From: Pseudomonas sp. LBUM920
Lineage (GTDB): Bacteria > Pseudomonadota > Gammaproteobacteria > Pseudomonadales > Pseudomonadaceae
Direction: 5' to 3'
DNA length: 64,000 nt
Assembly (NCBI RefSeq): GCF_003852315.1
Contig: NZ_CP027762.1
Coordinates: 3,515,501-3,579,500, forward strand
Shown here: positions 8,247 to 17,065 of the stretch, piece by piece
Layout of the letters: each line of letters starts with the position of its first letter
Numbering within the stretch: the stretch's first letter is position 1
Program-made: the position numbers and the translations under genes
The notes under the pieces: model-generated
Database searches by the model: none
What the model saw: only the letters and a program-made list of their open reading frames with translations
What the model was told of the DNA's origin: nothing

Positions 8247-9368
8247 ATGGATTCGACATTGCGCCGCTTTGCCCTACCCCTCGCTTTACTTTGCTTTGGC
8301 CTGCTGGCCTATTGCTTGGTCGCCTTGGCGATCAGTCTGTGGCGCAGCCCCCACAGCCCCACACTGTTGATTGGCGCCTTCTACGACGAAGGCATCATCG
8401 TCGATAAAAACCCGGTCAAGGCCGCAGAGTGGTATTTGCGCGCGGCGGAAAAAGGCGAGACCTTCGCACAGTTCAAAACCGGCTTTTTTTATTTTTTCGG
8501 GCGCGGTGTAGCCGTTGATCACCGCAAGGGCCTGGAGTGGATCACGCTATCAGCCGAGGAAGGCAACTCTGAAGCCCAGTTTTTTTTGGGGGATGCAAAC
8601 TATGGCGGCGTGGAAATGCCGCGCGATAGCGCTCAAGCCGCGGTGTGGTATCGCAAGGCTGCGCAGCAAGGTCATGCCCGCGCCCAGCAACGGCTTGCCG
8701 ACGCCTATTTCAGAGGCATTGGCGTTGAGCAAAGCGACCGCAAGGCATTCTACTGGGCGCGCAAAGCCAGTGCGCGAGGCGATGCTGAGGGCCAAACGCT
8801 GTTGGCGACCTTTTATTTCACGGGCGTAGGCACGCCGAAAAACCCTCAGCAAGGCATCCAGTTGCTGACCCAGGCCGCCCAGTCAGGCAATAGCGAGGCA
8901 TACGAATGGCTTGGGATGGCCAACCTGAATGGCATCGGCACCCCCAAAGACGTACCCGCCGCCATTGGGTGGTATACCCGCGCTGGTGACGCGGGCCGGG
9001 CCAAAGCGCAGTACATGCTTGGCTATCTGTACAGCAGCAGCGGTGCAGTGCCGGCAGACTATCCAACGGCGAACCGATGGCTGCTCAAGGCCGCGACACA
9101 AGGGTACGCTTACGCAACAGCGACCCTCGCCGAGCATGTGGATACGGGAAAGGGCTTTGAACCTAACAAGCTCAAGGCATGCGGTCTCGTGCGCGTGGCG
9201 CTGAATCAAAAGCTGTCCGAGTACGAGGACGATATACGCGGCCAGCTTGAGCATGAGGAAAAAGCCTTGTCCGCAGAGCAACTGGCCGACGTCGCGGCGC
9301 TGGAAGCCCTCTATTCAACCCCGCAAGGGCTTGGGCAATTGCGGGGTGATATAACCAGCGCGCCGTAG
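8247..9368 (+). CDS. Membrane-anchored Sel1-repeat protein
   Basis: 373 residues from the ATG at 8247 (an alternative ATG at 8196 adds 17 residues). One N-terminal transmembrane segment (FALPLALLCFGLLAYCLVAL) is followed by about seven Sel1-like repeats of ~36 residues, each with the A..WY.KAA..G...AQ..L...Y..G pattern (for example AAEWYLRAAEKGETFAQ, AAVWYRKAAQQGHARAQ). Sel1 repeats form TPR-like solenoids that hold protein partners, so an inner-membrane scaffold facing the periplasm is likely. No catalytic domain is seen. Confidence 0.82.
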   Translation: MDSTLRRFALPLALLCFGLLAYCLVALAISLWRSPHSPTLLIGAFYDEGIIVDKNPVKAAEWYLRAAEKGETFAQFKTGFFYFFGRGVAVDHRKGLEWITLSAEEGNSEAQFFLGDANYGGVEMPRDSAQAAVWYRKAAQQGHARAQQRLADAYFRGIGVEQSDRKAFYWARKASARGDAEGQTLLATFYFTGVGTPKNPQQGIQLLTQAAQSGNSEAYEWLGMANLNGIGTPKDVPAAIGWYTRAGDAGRAKAQYMLGYLYSSSGAVPADYPTANRWLLKAATQGYAYATATLAEHVDTGKGFEPNKLKACGLVRVALNQKLSEYEDDIRGQLEHEEKALSAEQLADVAALEALYSTPQGLGQLRGDITSAP

Positions 9369-9419
9369 ACTCACACAAGGGCAAAGTCGATGAGTGCTTT
9401 TCAAAAAGGAGAACACGCC

Positions 9420-9806
9420 ATGACCCGAAACCAGCTCGCCGACCTTTACCGAGGGTATATCGACTGCCTCAACCGCCAGGGCTGGGAGCGCCTCGGCGAT
9501 TTCGTGCACCCGCAGGTGACCTACAACGCCACCCCCGTCGGCCTTGCCGGCTACCGCGCGATGCTGGAGCGGGACTTTCGCGAGATCCCCGACCTGGTGT
9601 TCCGCATCCAACTGCTGGTCGCGGACCCGCCCACCGTCGCCAGCCGGTTGAACTTCCACGTCACGCCCACAGGTGAATTTTTCGGCTTGCCGATCAACGG
9701 CAAGACGGTGACCTTCGATGAGAACGTATTCTACGAATTCGTCGACGGGAAGATCGCGCACGTCTGGTCCGTGATCGATAAGGCGGCGATCAAACAACAG
9801 CTTTAA
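9420..9806 (+). CDS. SnoaL-like NTF2-fold protein (predicted ester cyclase)
   Basis: 128 residues from the ATG at 9420, behind AAAAGGAGAACACGCC (a start at 9390 lacks a site). The layout LADLYRGYIDCLNRQGWERLGDFVHPQVTYN, YRAMLERDFREIPDLVFRI, NGKTVTFDENVFYEFVDGKIAHVWSVID is the SnoaL/polyketide-cyclase pattern of an NTF2-like cone. It may act on a small organic ester or serve as a binding protein. An AraC-family regulator starts 4 bases after its stop and is likely co-transcribed. Confidence 0.78.
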   Translation: MTRNQLADLYRGYIDCLNRQGWERLGDFVHPQVTYNATPVGLAGYRAMLERDFREIPDLVFRIQLLVADPPTVASRLNFHVTPTGEFFGLPINGKTVTFDENVFYEFVDGKIAHVWSVIDKAAIKQQL

Positions 9807-9809
9807 TGG

Positions 9810-10859
9810 ATGGAGCCGCTTGTGGAGAACCCGCTTTTCACCTTTACCACTCAACCCTACCCGCCGCGCCAACGCTTTGAAGTGTGGCGTGAGGAAGTGA
9901 ATGCGATCTTCGATATCACCATCAGCGAGCCTGAATCCGCAGCCTTCAATTACCGCCTGGCCACCGGTTACCTGGGTTCGTTATTGATGGGCTGCGGTGC
10001 CTGGGACGGTGCCGGGGAGCCGGTGCCGTATCGGGTCAAGCGTTCCACACACATGATTCGCCGCGACAGCCTCGACCACTATTACCTCTGCCTCGGCCTG
10101 TCTCACACGATTAATGGCACGGCAGGCCGCACCACGCTGGCGGCGGGTAACTCGCAGATCTACATCCTGGACCTGGCCCGTGAACTCGATTGCCTGATCA
10201 CGGCTGGCGATACCGTGATCCTCACCATTCCTCGCGACTTGCTGGCGCAAAGCCTCGGCTACAAAGACGTGCATGGCCAAGTGCTGCAGGGCGGCTTGAG
10301 CGAGCTGCTCGCAGACCATATGCGCGCGTTGCAACAGCGCCTGCCGCGCCTGACACCCGAGGAAATCCCGCACGCCCAACAGGCGACGCTGGCCATGATA
10401 TCGGCAGCCCTGGCGCCGACAGTGGCCAACCTGCAAACCGCCGAGCAAGCGATCGACCACACCCTGCTCAACCGCGCCCGTCGCTTGATTGAACAGCACC
10501 TGCGCAGCCCGGAATTGTCCCCGGCTTTCCTGTGCAAACACCTGGGTATTTCGCGGGCGCAACTGTATCGAGTGTTCAGCCAGGAGTCCGGCGTGGCGGC
10601 GTATATCCAGCAGCGCCGGTTGAACCGCGCGCGGGTGATTATCCAGAGTGATTCCGGCGCGCGGCAGCGGGTGTCGGGGCTGGCCTTCCAGTTCGGGTTC
10701 AAGAGTGATGCGCACTTCAGCCGCACCTTCAAGCAAGCCTTTGGCTATTCGCCGCGCGAGGCCCGGGAGTTGAGCGTCGCGGCCCAGGCGCCGGAGCGCG
10801 TGAGCCGCCACACCGGGTTCTCGTTACGCAACATCCTGGGGCAGATGAACGCGGTCTGA
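9810..10859 (+). CDS. AraC-family transcriptional regulator
   Basis: 349 residues. The N-terminal ~200 residues resemble the AraC-binding-like domain found in NahR/XylS-style regulators (FEVWREEVNAIFDI near residue 25). The C-terminal ~100 residues form the double helix-turn-helix: CKHLGISRAQLYRVFSQESGV and LAFQFGFKSDAHFSRTFKQAFGYSPREAR. It begins 4 bases after the SnoaL-like gene with no good ribosome site, so translation may depend on coupling. The likely target is its own small operon. Confidence 0.85.
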   Translation: MEPLVENPLFTFTTQPYPPRQRFEVWREEVNAIFDITISEPESAAFNYRLATGYLGSLLMGCGAWDGAGEPVPYRVKRSTHMIRRDSLDHYYLCLGLSHTINGTAGRTTLAAGNSQIYILDLARELDCLITAGDTVILTIPRDLLAQSLGYKDVHGQVLQGGLSELLADHMRALQQRLPRLTPEEIPHAQQATLAMISAALAPTVANLQTAEQAIDHTLLNRARRLIEQHLRSPELSPAFLCKHLGISRAQLYRVFSQESGVAAYIQQRRLNRARVIIQSDSGARQRVSGLAFQFGFKSDAHFSRTFKQAFGYSPREARELSVAAQAPERVSRHTGFSLRNILGQMNAV

Positions 10860-10881
10860 GACACCCAGGCAAGTCATTGAG

Positions 10882-10916
10882 ACGCGGGGACAGGAAGATT
10901 TTCTCCGCGTGTTTTT
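10882..10916 (+). terminator. Rho-independent terminator after the AraC gene
   Basis: Stem arms ACGCGGGGA and TCTCCGCGT (one G-U pair) around an 11-base loop, followed by GTGTTTTT-type T-rich sequence, 23 bases after the AraC stop. Confidence 0.5.
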
Positions 10917-10969
10917 CACCGTTTTATCATTGGCCGACGTTCTAGAGCCCTGACTAAACGGAGAAAATC

Positions 10970-11431
10970 ATGGCCCGTCGTACTGTTATCGCAACGCTTG
11001 CCACCGCCCTCTTGCTGACGGGTTGCGCCAATGGCGTCAACGGCCTCAGCAGCTTGAACAACCTGTCATTGCCGGGTATCCAGGGCAAAGCCGGGCCGGA
11101 TATTTCGCTGTTCGACACCACGTATGTCAGGACGCACATCATTTCTGGCAAGACCACCTCCCAACAGCTCAAAGCCCTGTATGGTGAACCGCAGGATCAG
11201 TCGATTTCATCCGACGGCACCGAAACCTGGAACTACGCGCCCTCCACCACCCAGAACGCGTCCATGCGCCACTTGCTCGGGCTGGTCTCCAACCGTATCC
11301 CCGGCAATACCTACGACAACGCCCTCGACACCCGGCGCACAGCCATCGACAACCTTGCACCGCAGCAACAGAGCCGCCGCCTGAACATCCACCTCAACAA
11401 TGGCGTGGTCAGGGACTACAGCATTCTGTAA
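10970..11431 (+). CDS. Small lipoprotein, BamE/SmpA-like
   Basis: 153 residues with a lipoprotein signal peptide: MARRTVIATLATALLLTGC, with the lipobox LTGC giving Cys19 as the lipidated residue; Ala at +2 suggests outer-membrane sorting. The mature part contains ISGKTTSQQLKALYGEPQ and ETWNYAP, the same helix-strand arrangement as the SmpA/OmlA (BamE) fold. It is not BamE itself, which lies elsewhere in Pseudomonas next to fur. The function is unknown; it may have an envelope role. Confidence 0.75.
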   Translation: MARRTVIATLATALLLTGCANGVNGLSSLNNLSLPGIQGKAGPDISLFDTTYVRTHIISGKTTSQQLKALYGEPQDQSISSDGTETWNYAPSTTQNASMRHLLGLVSNRIPGNTYDNALDTRRTAIDNLAPQQQSRRLNIHLNNGVVRDYSIL

Positions 11432-11438
11432 CAGCACC

Positions 11439-11458
11439 GCCCGGCAGTTCTGCCGGGC
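11439..11458 (+). terminator. Hairpin after the lipoprotein gene
   Basis: Perfect stem GCCCGGCA / TGCCGGGC with a GTTC loop, 8 bases after the stop at 11431. The following sequence is not strongly T-rich, so termination strength is uncertain. Confidence 0.45.
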
Positions 11459-11511
11459 TCGCTTCAGCCCTCATCTAAACTCCACGTACCCTTGATACGT
11501 GGAGCCCTGAA

Positions 11512-11994
11512 ATGACCCACAAAAATACCCTGTGCCTCTGGTACAACGGCACCGCCCTGGAAGCCGCGACCTTCTATGCCTCGCTCTTTCCGGACAGCGC
11601 CGTCAAGGCCGTGCATCACGCCCCAGGCGACTACCCGGCAGGCAAGCAAGGCGACGTGTTGACCGTCGAGTTCACCGTCCTGGGCATTCCATGCCTGGGG
11701 CTGAATGGCGGCCCGGCATTCCCACACACAGAGGCGTTCTCCTTCCAGGTGGCGACGGACGATCAAGCCGAAACCGACCGTTATTGGCACGCAATCATCG
11801 ATAACGGTGGCCAGGCCAGCGCATGCGGCTGGTGCAAGGACAAGTGGGGGCTGTCGTGGCAGATATCTCCGCGCGTGTTGACCGACGCAGTGACCCATCC
11901 CGACCCGGTGATCGCCAAGCGCGCCTTTGACGCGATGATGACCATGACCAAAATCGATGTGGCCGCCATTGAGGCTGCAGTGGCCGGGCGCTGA
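11512..11994 (+). CDS. PhnB-like VOC-superfamily protein
   Basis: 160 residues. The pattern LCLWYNGTALEAATFYASLFPDS, followed by VEFTVLGIPCLGLNGGPAF and DRYWHAIIDNGGQASACGWCKDKWGLSWQI, is that of the PhnB-like family once labelled 3-demethylubiquinone methyltransferase. The fold is a single glyoxalase/VOC domain, with no SAM motif. It is not a proven enzyme; such proteins may bind small metabolites. It stands alone, and a REP pair begins just after its stop. Confidence 0.8.
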   Translation: MTHKNTLCLWYNGTALEAATFYASLFPDSAVKAVHHAPGDYPAGKQGDVLTVEFTVLGIPCLGLNGGPAFPHTEAFSFQVATDDQAETDRYWHAIIDNGGQASACGWCKDKWGLSWQISPRVLTDAVTHPDPVIAKRAFDAMMTMTKIDVAAIEAAVAGR

Positions 11995-12000
11995 CTCGTG

Positions 12001-12167
12001 TAGCAAACGGGCTTGTCCTGGCGAGCGGGCTTATTGTGGCGAGCGGGCTTGCCCCGCGTTGGAGTGCGAAGCGCTCCCAATTCAAACGCCCCGGTATAAC
12101 TGACAGATCCCATCAGCAGGTTCTGGGCCTGCTGCGCCGCCCAACGCGGGGCAAGCCCGCTCGCCAC
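12001..12167. repeat. REP pair (REPIN-like) with 18-bp tip repeats
   Basis: Two inverted copies of GTGGCGAGCGGGCTTGCCCC, at 12036-12062 and 12141-12167, enclose about 80 bases. The left copy is preceded by two decayed 18-bp versions of its own tip (12001-12018, 12019-12036). The same element type occurs at 58726-58959. Located between the PhnB-like gene and the hydrolase. REP pairs are non-autonomous elements mobilised by RAYT transposases; none is visible here. Confidence 0.75.
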
Positions 12168-12226
12168 ACCGGCCCACGTTCTGGCATCCTGCCCCCCCAA
12201 AGTCGTCGAATGCGAGCTGCAAGCCC

Positions 12227-13204
12227 ATGAACCACGGCGTCAAACTTGACCCTCGCACGATCCCAGTGCCGCAATCAATCAGCCCTCAAGCCCAGGCCAC
12301 ACTGCAACGCCTGGTCGGGGCTGACGGTGTGCCCCTCAACGCGCTGCACGCGATGCCCGCGCCCGAGGACCATGACGGCTGGCGCCGTCTGCAGGCCGCC
12401 GTGGCTCAGAACTACGCCAGCGCCAACGCGGGGCAAGCGGCGTCGCTGCGGGCCAGCCTGCACACCCTCAGGGTTGAAAACGCCAGCGTGCATGTCGCCA
12501 CACCGGCGTCTGCCACGCCCTTTGCCTACATCGACCTGCACGGCGGCGCGCTGGTGTTCGGCGGCGGCGAAAACTGCCGCCTCGCGGCCGGCAGACAAGC
12601 CGATCTGCACGACGTGATCTGTTATGGCGTGGACTACCGCATGCCACCCGACCATCCCTACCCCGCAGCGCTGGACGACTGCCTGGCTGTCTATCGGCAC
12701 GTTCTCAAGCATCACGCGCCGCAACAGATCGTGATCGGTGGCCGCTCAGCGGGCGGCAACCTTGCGGCGGCCATGGTGTTGCGTGCGCGTGACGAAGGTT
12801 TGCCATTGCCCGCTGCGCTGGTGTTGCTGTCGCCGGAAGTCGACCTCACCGAGTCCGGCGACAGCTTCCAGGTCAACCGCACCGTCGACGTGGTGCTGCC
12901 CAACCCGTTGATGAACGTCAATCTGTTGTATGCCAACGGTGCGGACTTGTCTCACCCGTACCTGTCACCGCTGTTTGGCGATTTCACCCAGGGTTTCCCG
13001 CCAACTTTTCTGCAAAGCGGCACCCGTGATCTGTTTCTGTCCAACACCGTGCGCCTGCACCGCGCCTTGCGCCAGGCGCGGGTAACGGCGCAGTTGCATG
13101 TGTTCGAAGCCATGCCGCACGGCGGTTTCATGGGCGCGCCGGAAGACGCGGAGCTGGCCAACGAGGTCGCAGAATTTGTCCGTGAGCAGTTAAAGCGGGG
13201 TTGA
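12227..13204 (+). CDS. HSL-type alpha/beta hydrolase (esterase)
   Basis: 325 residues. The hormone-sensitive-lipase signature is present: oxyanion loop DLHGGALVFG (about 104-113), nucleophile elbow GGRSAGGN (Ser near 171), and the C-terminal acid/histidine region SGTRDLFLSNTVRLH with AMPHGGFMG providing Asp and His. It probably hydrolyses short-chain esters in the cytoplasm. The first ~90 residues form the cap region. No signal peptide. It starts near a REP pair and is not evidently in an operon. Confidence 0.85.
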   Translation: MNHGVKLDPRTIPVPQSISPQAQATLQRLVGADGVPLNALHAMPAPEDHDGWRRLQAAVAQNYASANAGQAASLRASLHTLRVENASVHVATPASATPFAYIDLHGGALVFGGGENCRLAAGRQADLHDVICYGVDYRMPPDHPYPAALDDCLAVYRHVLKHHAPQQIVIGGRSAGGNLAAAMVLRARDEGLPLPAALVLLSPEVDLTESGDSFQVNRTVDVVLPNPLMNVNLLYANGADLSHPYLSPLFGDFTQGFPPTFLQSGTRDLFLSNTVRLHRALRQARVTAQLHVFEAMPHGGFMGAPEDAELANEVAEFVREQLKRG

Positions 13205-13374
13205 CACATTCCGTCACATCCGCTGAAGATGGAAGCCTTATTCAGGGTGTGTCAGCGCATGTCTGCATCGTCTTTCGTTAACCTTTGTGCCATTGGCTTG
13301 ATTGCCAAGGCGCAAGGTTGCGTGGCGCACGCCCTCAAATCGAAGAAACAGTCGCTCATGTGACCGGGGCGCGC

Positions 13375-13401
13375 TGTCCCGTCAGATGAGCTGACAGGAC
13401 A
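13375..13401. promoter_or_regulatory. Inverted repeat upstream of the DapA-like gene
   Basis: Arms TGTCCCGTCAG and CTGACAGGACA (11 bases, one mismatch) around a 5-base ATGAG, about 90 bases before the start at 13490. It could be a regulator site or an RNA hairpin. The 285-base gap from 13205 otherwise shows no ORF. Confidence 0.4.
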
Positions 13402-13489
13402 TTGAGCGCGACGGACCTCCCTCCCTTTGCACAATCCCCCTCTGCCCTTCTGACGGTGACTCCAGCGGTCAATCATCAGGAGAAAGTGC

Positions 13490-14353
13490 ATGTCATCGTT
13501 TCAAGGTATCTGGGTTCCCGTGGTCACGCCGTTTCACGACGGCGCCATCGACCTCATCGGCCTGCGCCGGTTGGTCAGCCACCTGCTGGAAAAGCACGTC
13601 GCCGGCATCATGGTCTGCACCACCACCGGAGAAGCCACGTCACTGAGCCGCGAGGAGCAACTGGCCGTGCTGGATGCGGTGCTGCAACTCATGCCGGCGC
13701 AGCGCGTGGTGATGGGCCTGGCAGGCAACAACCAGCGTGAACTGCTGCAGTTCCAGAGCGAAATCCTCAAACGCGCGGTGGCCGGCTTGCTGGTGCCGGC
13801 GCCCAGCTATATCCGCCCCTCCCAGGCCGGCCTCGAAGCGTTTTTCCGCACGGTGGCCGACGCCTCCAGTGTGCCGGTCATTCTCTATGACATTCCCTAC
13901 CGTACCGGCGTGACCTTCGAACAGGCCACTTTGCTGAACATCGTCAAGCACACACGAATCGTCGCGATCAAAGACTGCGGCGGCAACCTGGCGACTACCT
14001 TGGCGCTGCTCGCCAGCGGCGACGTGGAGGTGTTGTGTGGCGAGGATCTTCAAATCTTCAACGCGCTGTGCCTGGGCGCCAGTGGTGCGATTGCAGCCTC
14101 GGCCCATGTACACACCGAGGACTTTGTGGCGCTGTACCAGCAGGTACGCGACAACCAGCTCAGCGAGGCCAGGGCGACTTTTTTCAGGTTGATGCCCCTG
14201 ATCAACACCCTGTTCATGGAGCCCAACCCCGCGCCGGTAAAGGCGGCGCTGGCGATGCAAGGCTTGATCGCCAGTGAGCTGCGCGCGCCGATGCAAACAG
14301 CCAGCACTGGCGTTATAGAGCGGTTGCAGCAGGTTTCGATGCGCGGCGTTTAA
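13490..14353 (+). CDS. DapA-family aldolase/lyase
   Basis: 287 residues of the dihydrodipicolinate synthase/N-acetylneuraminate lyase family. The Schiff-base lysine is K161 (IVAIKDCGG), Tyr133 sits in LYDIPYRTG, and the pyruvate-binding TTTGEATSLS motif is at 44-53, the same numbering as E. coli DapA. A (beta/alpha)8 barrel condensing pyruvate with an aldehyde, or the reverse, is expected. It may be a paralogue rather than the housekeeping dapA, because the neighbours are not lysine genes. It has an AGGAG ribosome site. Confidence 0.82.
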   Translation: MSSFQGIWVPVVTPFHDGAIDLIGLRRLVSHLLEKHVAGIMVCTTTGEATSLSREEQLAVLDAVLQLMPAQRVVMGLAGNNQRELLQFQSEILKRAVAGLLVPAPSYIRPSQAGLEAFFRTVADASSVPVILYDIPYRTGVTFEQATLLNIVKHTRIVAIKDCGGNLATTLALLASGDVEVLCGEDLQIFNALCLGASGAIAASAHVHTEDFVALYQQVRDNQLSEARATFFRLMPLINTLFMEPNPAPVKAALAMQGLIASELRAPMQTASTGVIERLQQVSMRGV

Positions 14354-14495
14354 GCGTCAACACGCGCTCATGCGCCAAAAAAAGACATCCAACGGACCGC
14401 CCGGTTGCGACCGGCGCGATCCCGGCCTATGTTCCAAGCCATGCTTTGCATTTTTGCTGTCCCTCCCCTACGCCTCTTCCGTACCAGGTGACGAC

Positions 14496-15872
14496 ATGCC
14501 CACGCTTTCCCGCCCCGCCGTACTCGAATTGATCGGCAACACGCCGCTGGTCAAGGTCAGCCGATTTGATACCGGCCTGTGCACGCTGTTCCTCAAACTT
14601 GAATGCCAAAACCCCGGTGGTTCCATCAAAGACCGCATCGGCCTGGCCATGATTGACGCCGCCGAACGCGACGGCCGCCTGCGCCCCGGCGGCACCATCA
14701 TCGAAGCCACCGCCGGCAACACCGGCCTGGGGCTTGCGCTGGTCGGCCGGGCCAAGGGCTACCGCGTGGTGCTGGTGGTGCCCGACAAGATGTCCACCGA
14801 AAAAGTCCTGCACTTGAAGGCCATGGGCGCCGAGGTGCATATCACCCGCTCCGACGTCGGCAAGGGCCATCCCGAGTATTACCAGGACGTGGCTGCGCGC
14901 CTGGCCAAGGACATTCCCGGTTCATTTTTTGCCGATCAGTTCAACAACCCGGCCAACCCGCTGGCTCACGAAACCAGCACCGCGCCGGAAATCTGGGCGC
15001 AAACCCAGCACGACGTGGATGCGATCGTGGTGGGCGTCGGCTCGGCCGGCACCCTCACCGGCCTGACGCGTTTCTTCAAACGCGTACAGCCGGAATTGGC
15101 CATGGTGCTGGCGGATCCGGTGGGTTCGGTGATGGCTGAATACAGCCGCAGCGGCAGGATGGAAACGCCGGGGTCATGGGCCGTGGAAGGCATCGGCGAA
15201 GACTTCATCCCCTCTATCGCCGACCTCTCCAGCGTGCGCCACGCCTATTCCATCAGCGATGAAGAAAGCTTCGACCACGCCCGCCAACTGCTCAAGGCCG
15301 AAGGCATTCTCGGCGGCTCGTCAACCGGCACCCTGCTCGCTGCTGCGTTGCGTTATTGCCGCGAGCAGACCGAACCCAAACGCGTGGTCACCTTCGTCTG
15401 CGACACCGGCACGCGGTACCTGTCCAAGGTTTACAACGACCAATGGATGAACGACGCGGGCCTGCTCCAGTACAAACACTACGGCGACCTGCGCGACCTG
15501 ATCGCCCGCCGCTTCGAAGACGGCCGCGTGATCAGCGTGAGCCCCGACGATACCCTGCTCACGGCCTTCCAGCGCATGCGCCTGGCCGATGTCTCGCAAC
15601 TGCCGGTGCTGGTCGAAGGCCGCGAACTGGTTGGCGTGATCGACGAGTCCGACATCCTGCTGGGGTTGCACCATGACGCCGCCGACTTTTCCATGATCGT
15701 TGCCAGCGCCATGACCGACACCTTGCAAACCCTGGCCCCGAGTGCCAGCCTGGCCGAACTGCAGGCGGAACTTGATCGCGGCCTGGTTGCCATCATTGCT
15801 GACGCTTCAGGTTTTTATGGCCTGATCACCCGCGTCGACCTGCTTAATCACCTACGGAGATCCCTTGCATGA
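14496..15872 (+). CDS. Cystathionine beta-synthase
   Basis: 458 residues from the ATG at 14496 (CAGGTGACGAC site); an upstream extension to 14370 is not supported. It is a fold-type II PLP enzyme: PLP lysine K45 in NPGGSIKDRIG, the phosphate-binding GGSSTGT loop near 273-280, and TAGNTG around 73. A C-terminal CBS-domain pair occupies about residues 335-455, as in P. aeruginosa PA0399. It condenses serine and homocysteine to cystathionine in reverse transsulfuration. Its stop overlaps the next gene by 4 bases (ATGA). Confidence 0.9.
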   Translation: MPTLSRPAVLELIGNTPLVKVSRFDTGLCTLFLKLECQNPGGSIKDRIGLAMIDAAERDGRLRPGGTIIEATAGNTGLGLALVGRAKGYRVVLVVPDKMSTEKVLHLKAMGAEVHITRSDVGKGHPEYYQDVAARLAKDIPGSFFADQFNNPANPLAHETSTAPEIWAQTQHDVDAIVVGVGSAGTLTGLTRFFKRVQPELAMVLADPVGSVMAEYSRSGRMETPGSWAVEGIGEDFIPSIADLSSVRHAYSISDEESFDHARQLLKAEGILGGSSTGTLLAAALRYCREQTEPKRVVTFVCDTGTRYLSKVYNDQWMNDAGLLQYKHYGDLRDLIARRFEDGRVISVSPDDTLLTAFQRMRLADVSQLPVLVEGRELVGVIDESDILLGLHHDAADFSMIVASAMTDTLQTLAPSASLAELQAELDRGLVAIIADASGFYGLITRVDLLNHLRRSLA

Positions 15873-17035
15873 GTCAGCCCGATAAAAGCGCCTTTGCCAC
15901 CCGCGTGATCCACGCCGGGCAATCACCCGACCCGACCACGGGAGCGCTGATGCCGCCGATCTATGCCAACTCCACGTATCTGCAAGACAGCCCCGGCGTG
16001 CACAAGGGCTTTGACTATGGTCGTTCTCACAACCCCACGCGCTTTGCCCTGGAGCGCTGCGTGGCCGACCTTGAAGGCGGCAGCCAGGCGTTTGCCTTTG
16101 CCTCCGGGCTGGCGGCGATTTCCACCGTGCTGGAACTGCTCGATGCCGGCGCTCACATCGTCTCCGGCAACGACCTGTACGGCGGCACCTTCCGCCTGTT
16201 CGACAAGGTGCGCCAGCGCAGCGCCGGCCACCGTTTCAGCTTTGTCGACTTGAGCGACTTGCAGGCTTTCGAGGCGTCGTTGCAGGACGACACTCGCATG
16301 GTCTGGGTCGAGACCCCGAGCAATCCGCTGCTCAGCCTTACTGACCTGAGTGCCATCGCGCAAATCTGCCGCGACCGCGGCATCATCTGCGTAGCCGACA
16401 ACACCTTTGCCAGCCCATGGATCCAGCGCCCGCTGGAGCTGGGGTTCGACATCGTGGTGCACTCCACCACCAAATACCTCAACGGCCACTCCGACGTGAT
16501 CGGCGGCATCGCCATTGTCGGCCATAACCCGGAGCTCGCCGAACGCCTGGGCTTCCTGCAGAACTCAGTCGGCGCGATTGCCGGCCCGTTCGATGCATTC
16601 CTGACGCTGCGCGGCGTGAAAACCCTGGCTTTGCGCATGGAGCGCCATTGCAGCAATGCCCTGGAGTTGGCCACCTGGCTGGAAAAACAGCCGCAAGTCT
16701 CACGGGTTTATTACCCAGGCCTGGCCTCGCATCCCCAGCACGAACTGGCACGCAAGCAGATGCGTGGGTTTGGCGGGATGATTTCGGTGGACTTGAACAG
16801 TGACCTGGCCGGCGCCACACGCTTTTTGGAAAACGTGAAGATCTTTGCCTTGGCCGAAAGCCTGGGTGGTGTCGAAAGCCTGATCGAACACCCGGCGATC
16901 ATGACCCACGCCAGCATCCCGGCAGCAACGCGGGCGCAACTGGGCATTGGCGACGGTTTGGTGCGTTTGTCGGTGGGTGTTGAAGACGTCGAGGACCTGC
17001 GGGCCGACCTGGCGCAGGCATTGGCCCTGATCTAA
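15869..17035 (+). CDS. Cystathionine gamma-lyase/synthase
   Basis: 388 residues of the Cys/Met metabolism PLP family. The PLP lysine is K202 in HSTTKYLNGHSD; substrate and cofactor residues sit in DYGRSHNPTR (around 49-58), SGNDLYGGTFRL and VADNTFASP. Paired by a 4-base ATGA overlap with the cystathionine beta-synthase gene, so it most likely cleaves cystathionine to cysteine, alpha-ketobutyrate and ammonia. The same pair is adjacent in P. aeruginosa (PA0399-PA0400). Sequence alone does not exclude MetB-type gamma-synthase activity. Confidence 0.9.
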   Translation: MSQPDKSAFATRVIHAGQSPDPTTGALMPPIYANSTYLQDSPGVHKGFDYGRSHNPTRFALERCVADLEGGSQAFAFASGLAAISTVLELLDAGAHIVSGNDLYGGTFRLFDKVRQRSAGHRFSFVDLSDLQAFEASLQDDTRMVWVETPSNPLLSLTDLSAIAQICRDRGIICVADNTFASPWIQRPLELGFDIVVHSTTKYLNGHSDVIGGIAIVGHNPELAERLGFLQNSVGAIAGPFDAFLTLRGVKTLALRMERHCSNALELATWLEKQPQVSRVYYPGLASHPQHELARKQMRGFGGMISVDLNSDLAGATRFLENVKIFALAESLGGVESLIEHPAIMTHASIPAATRAQLGIGDGLVRLSVGVEDVEDLRADLAQALALI

Positions 17036-17065
17036 CCCAATCGCCCAAACAATTAAGCCTTACCT

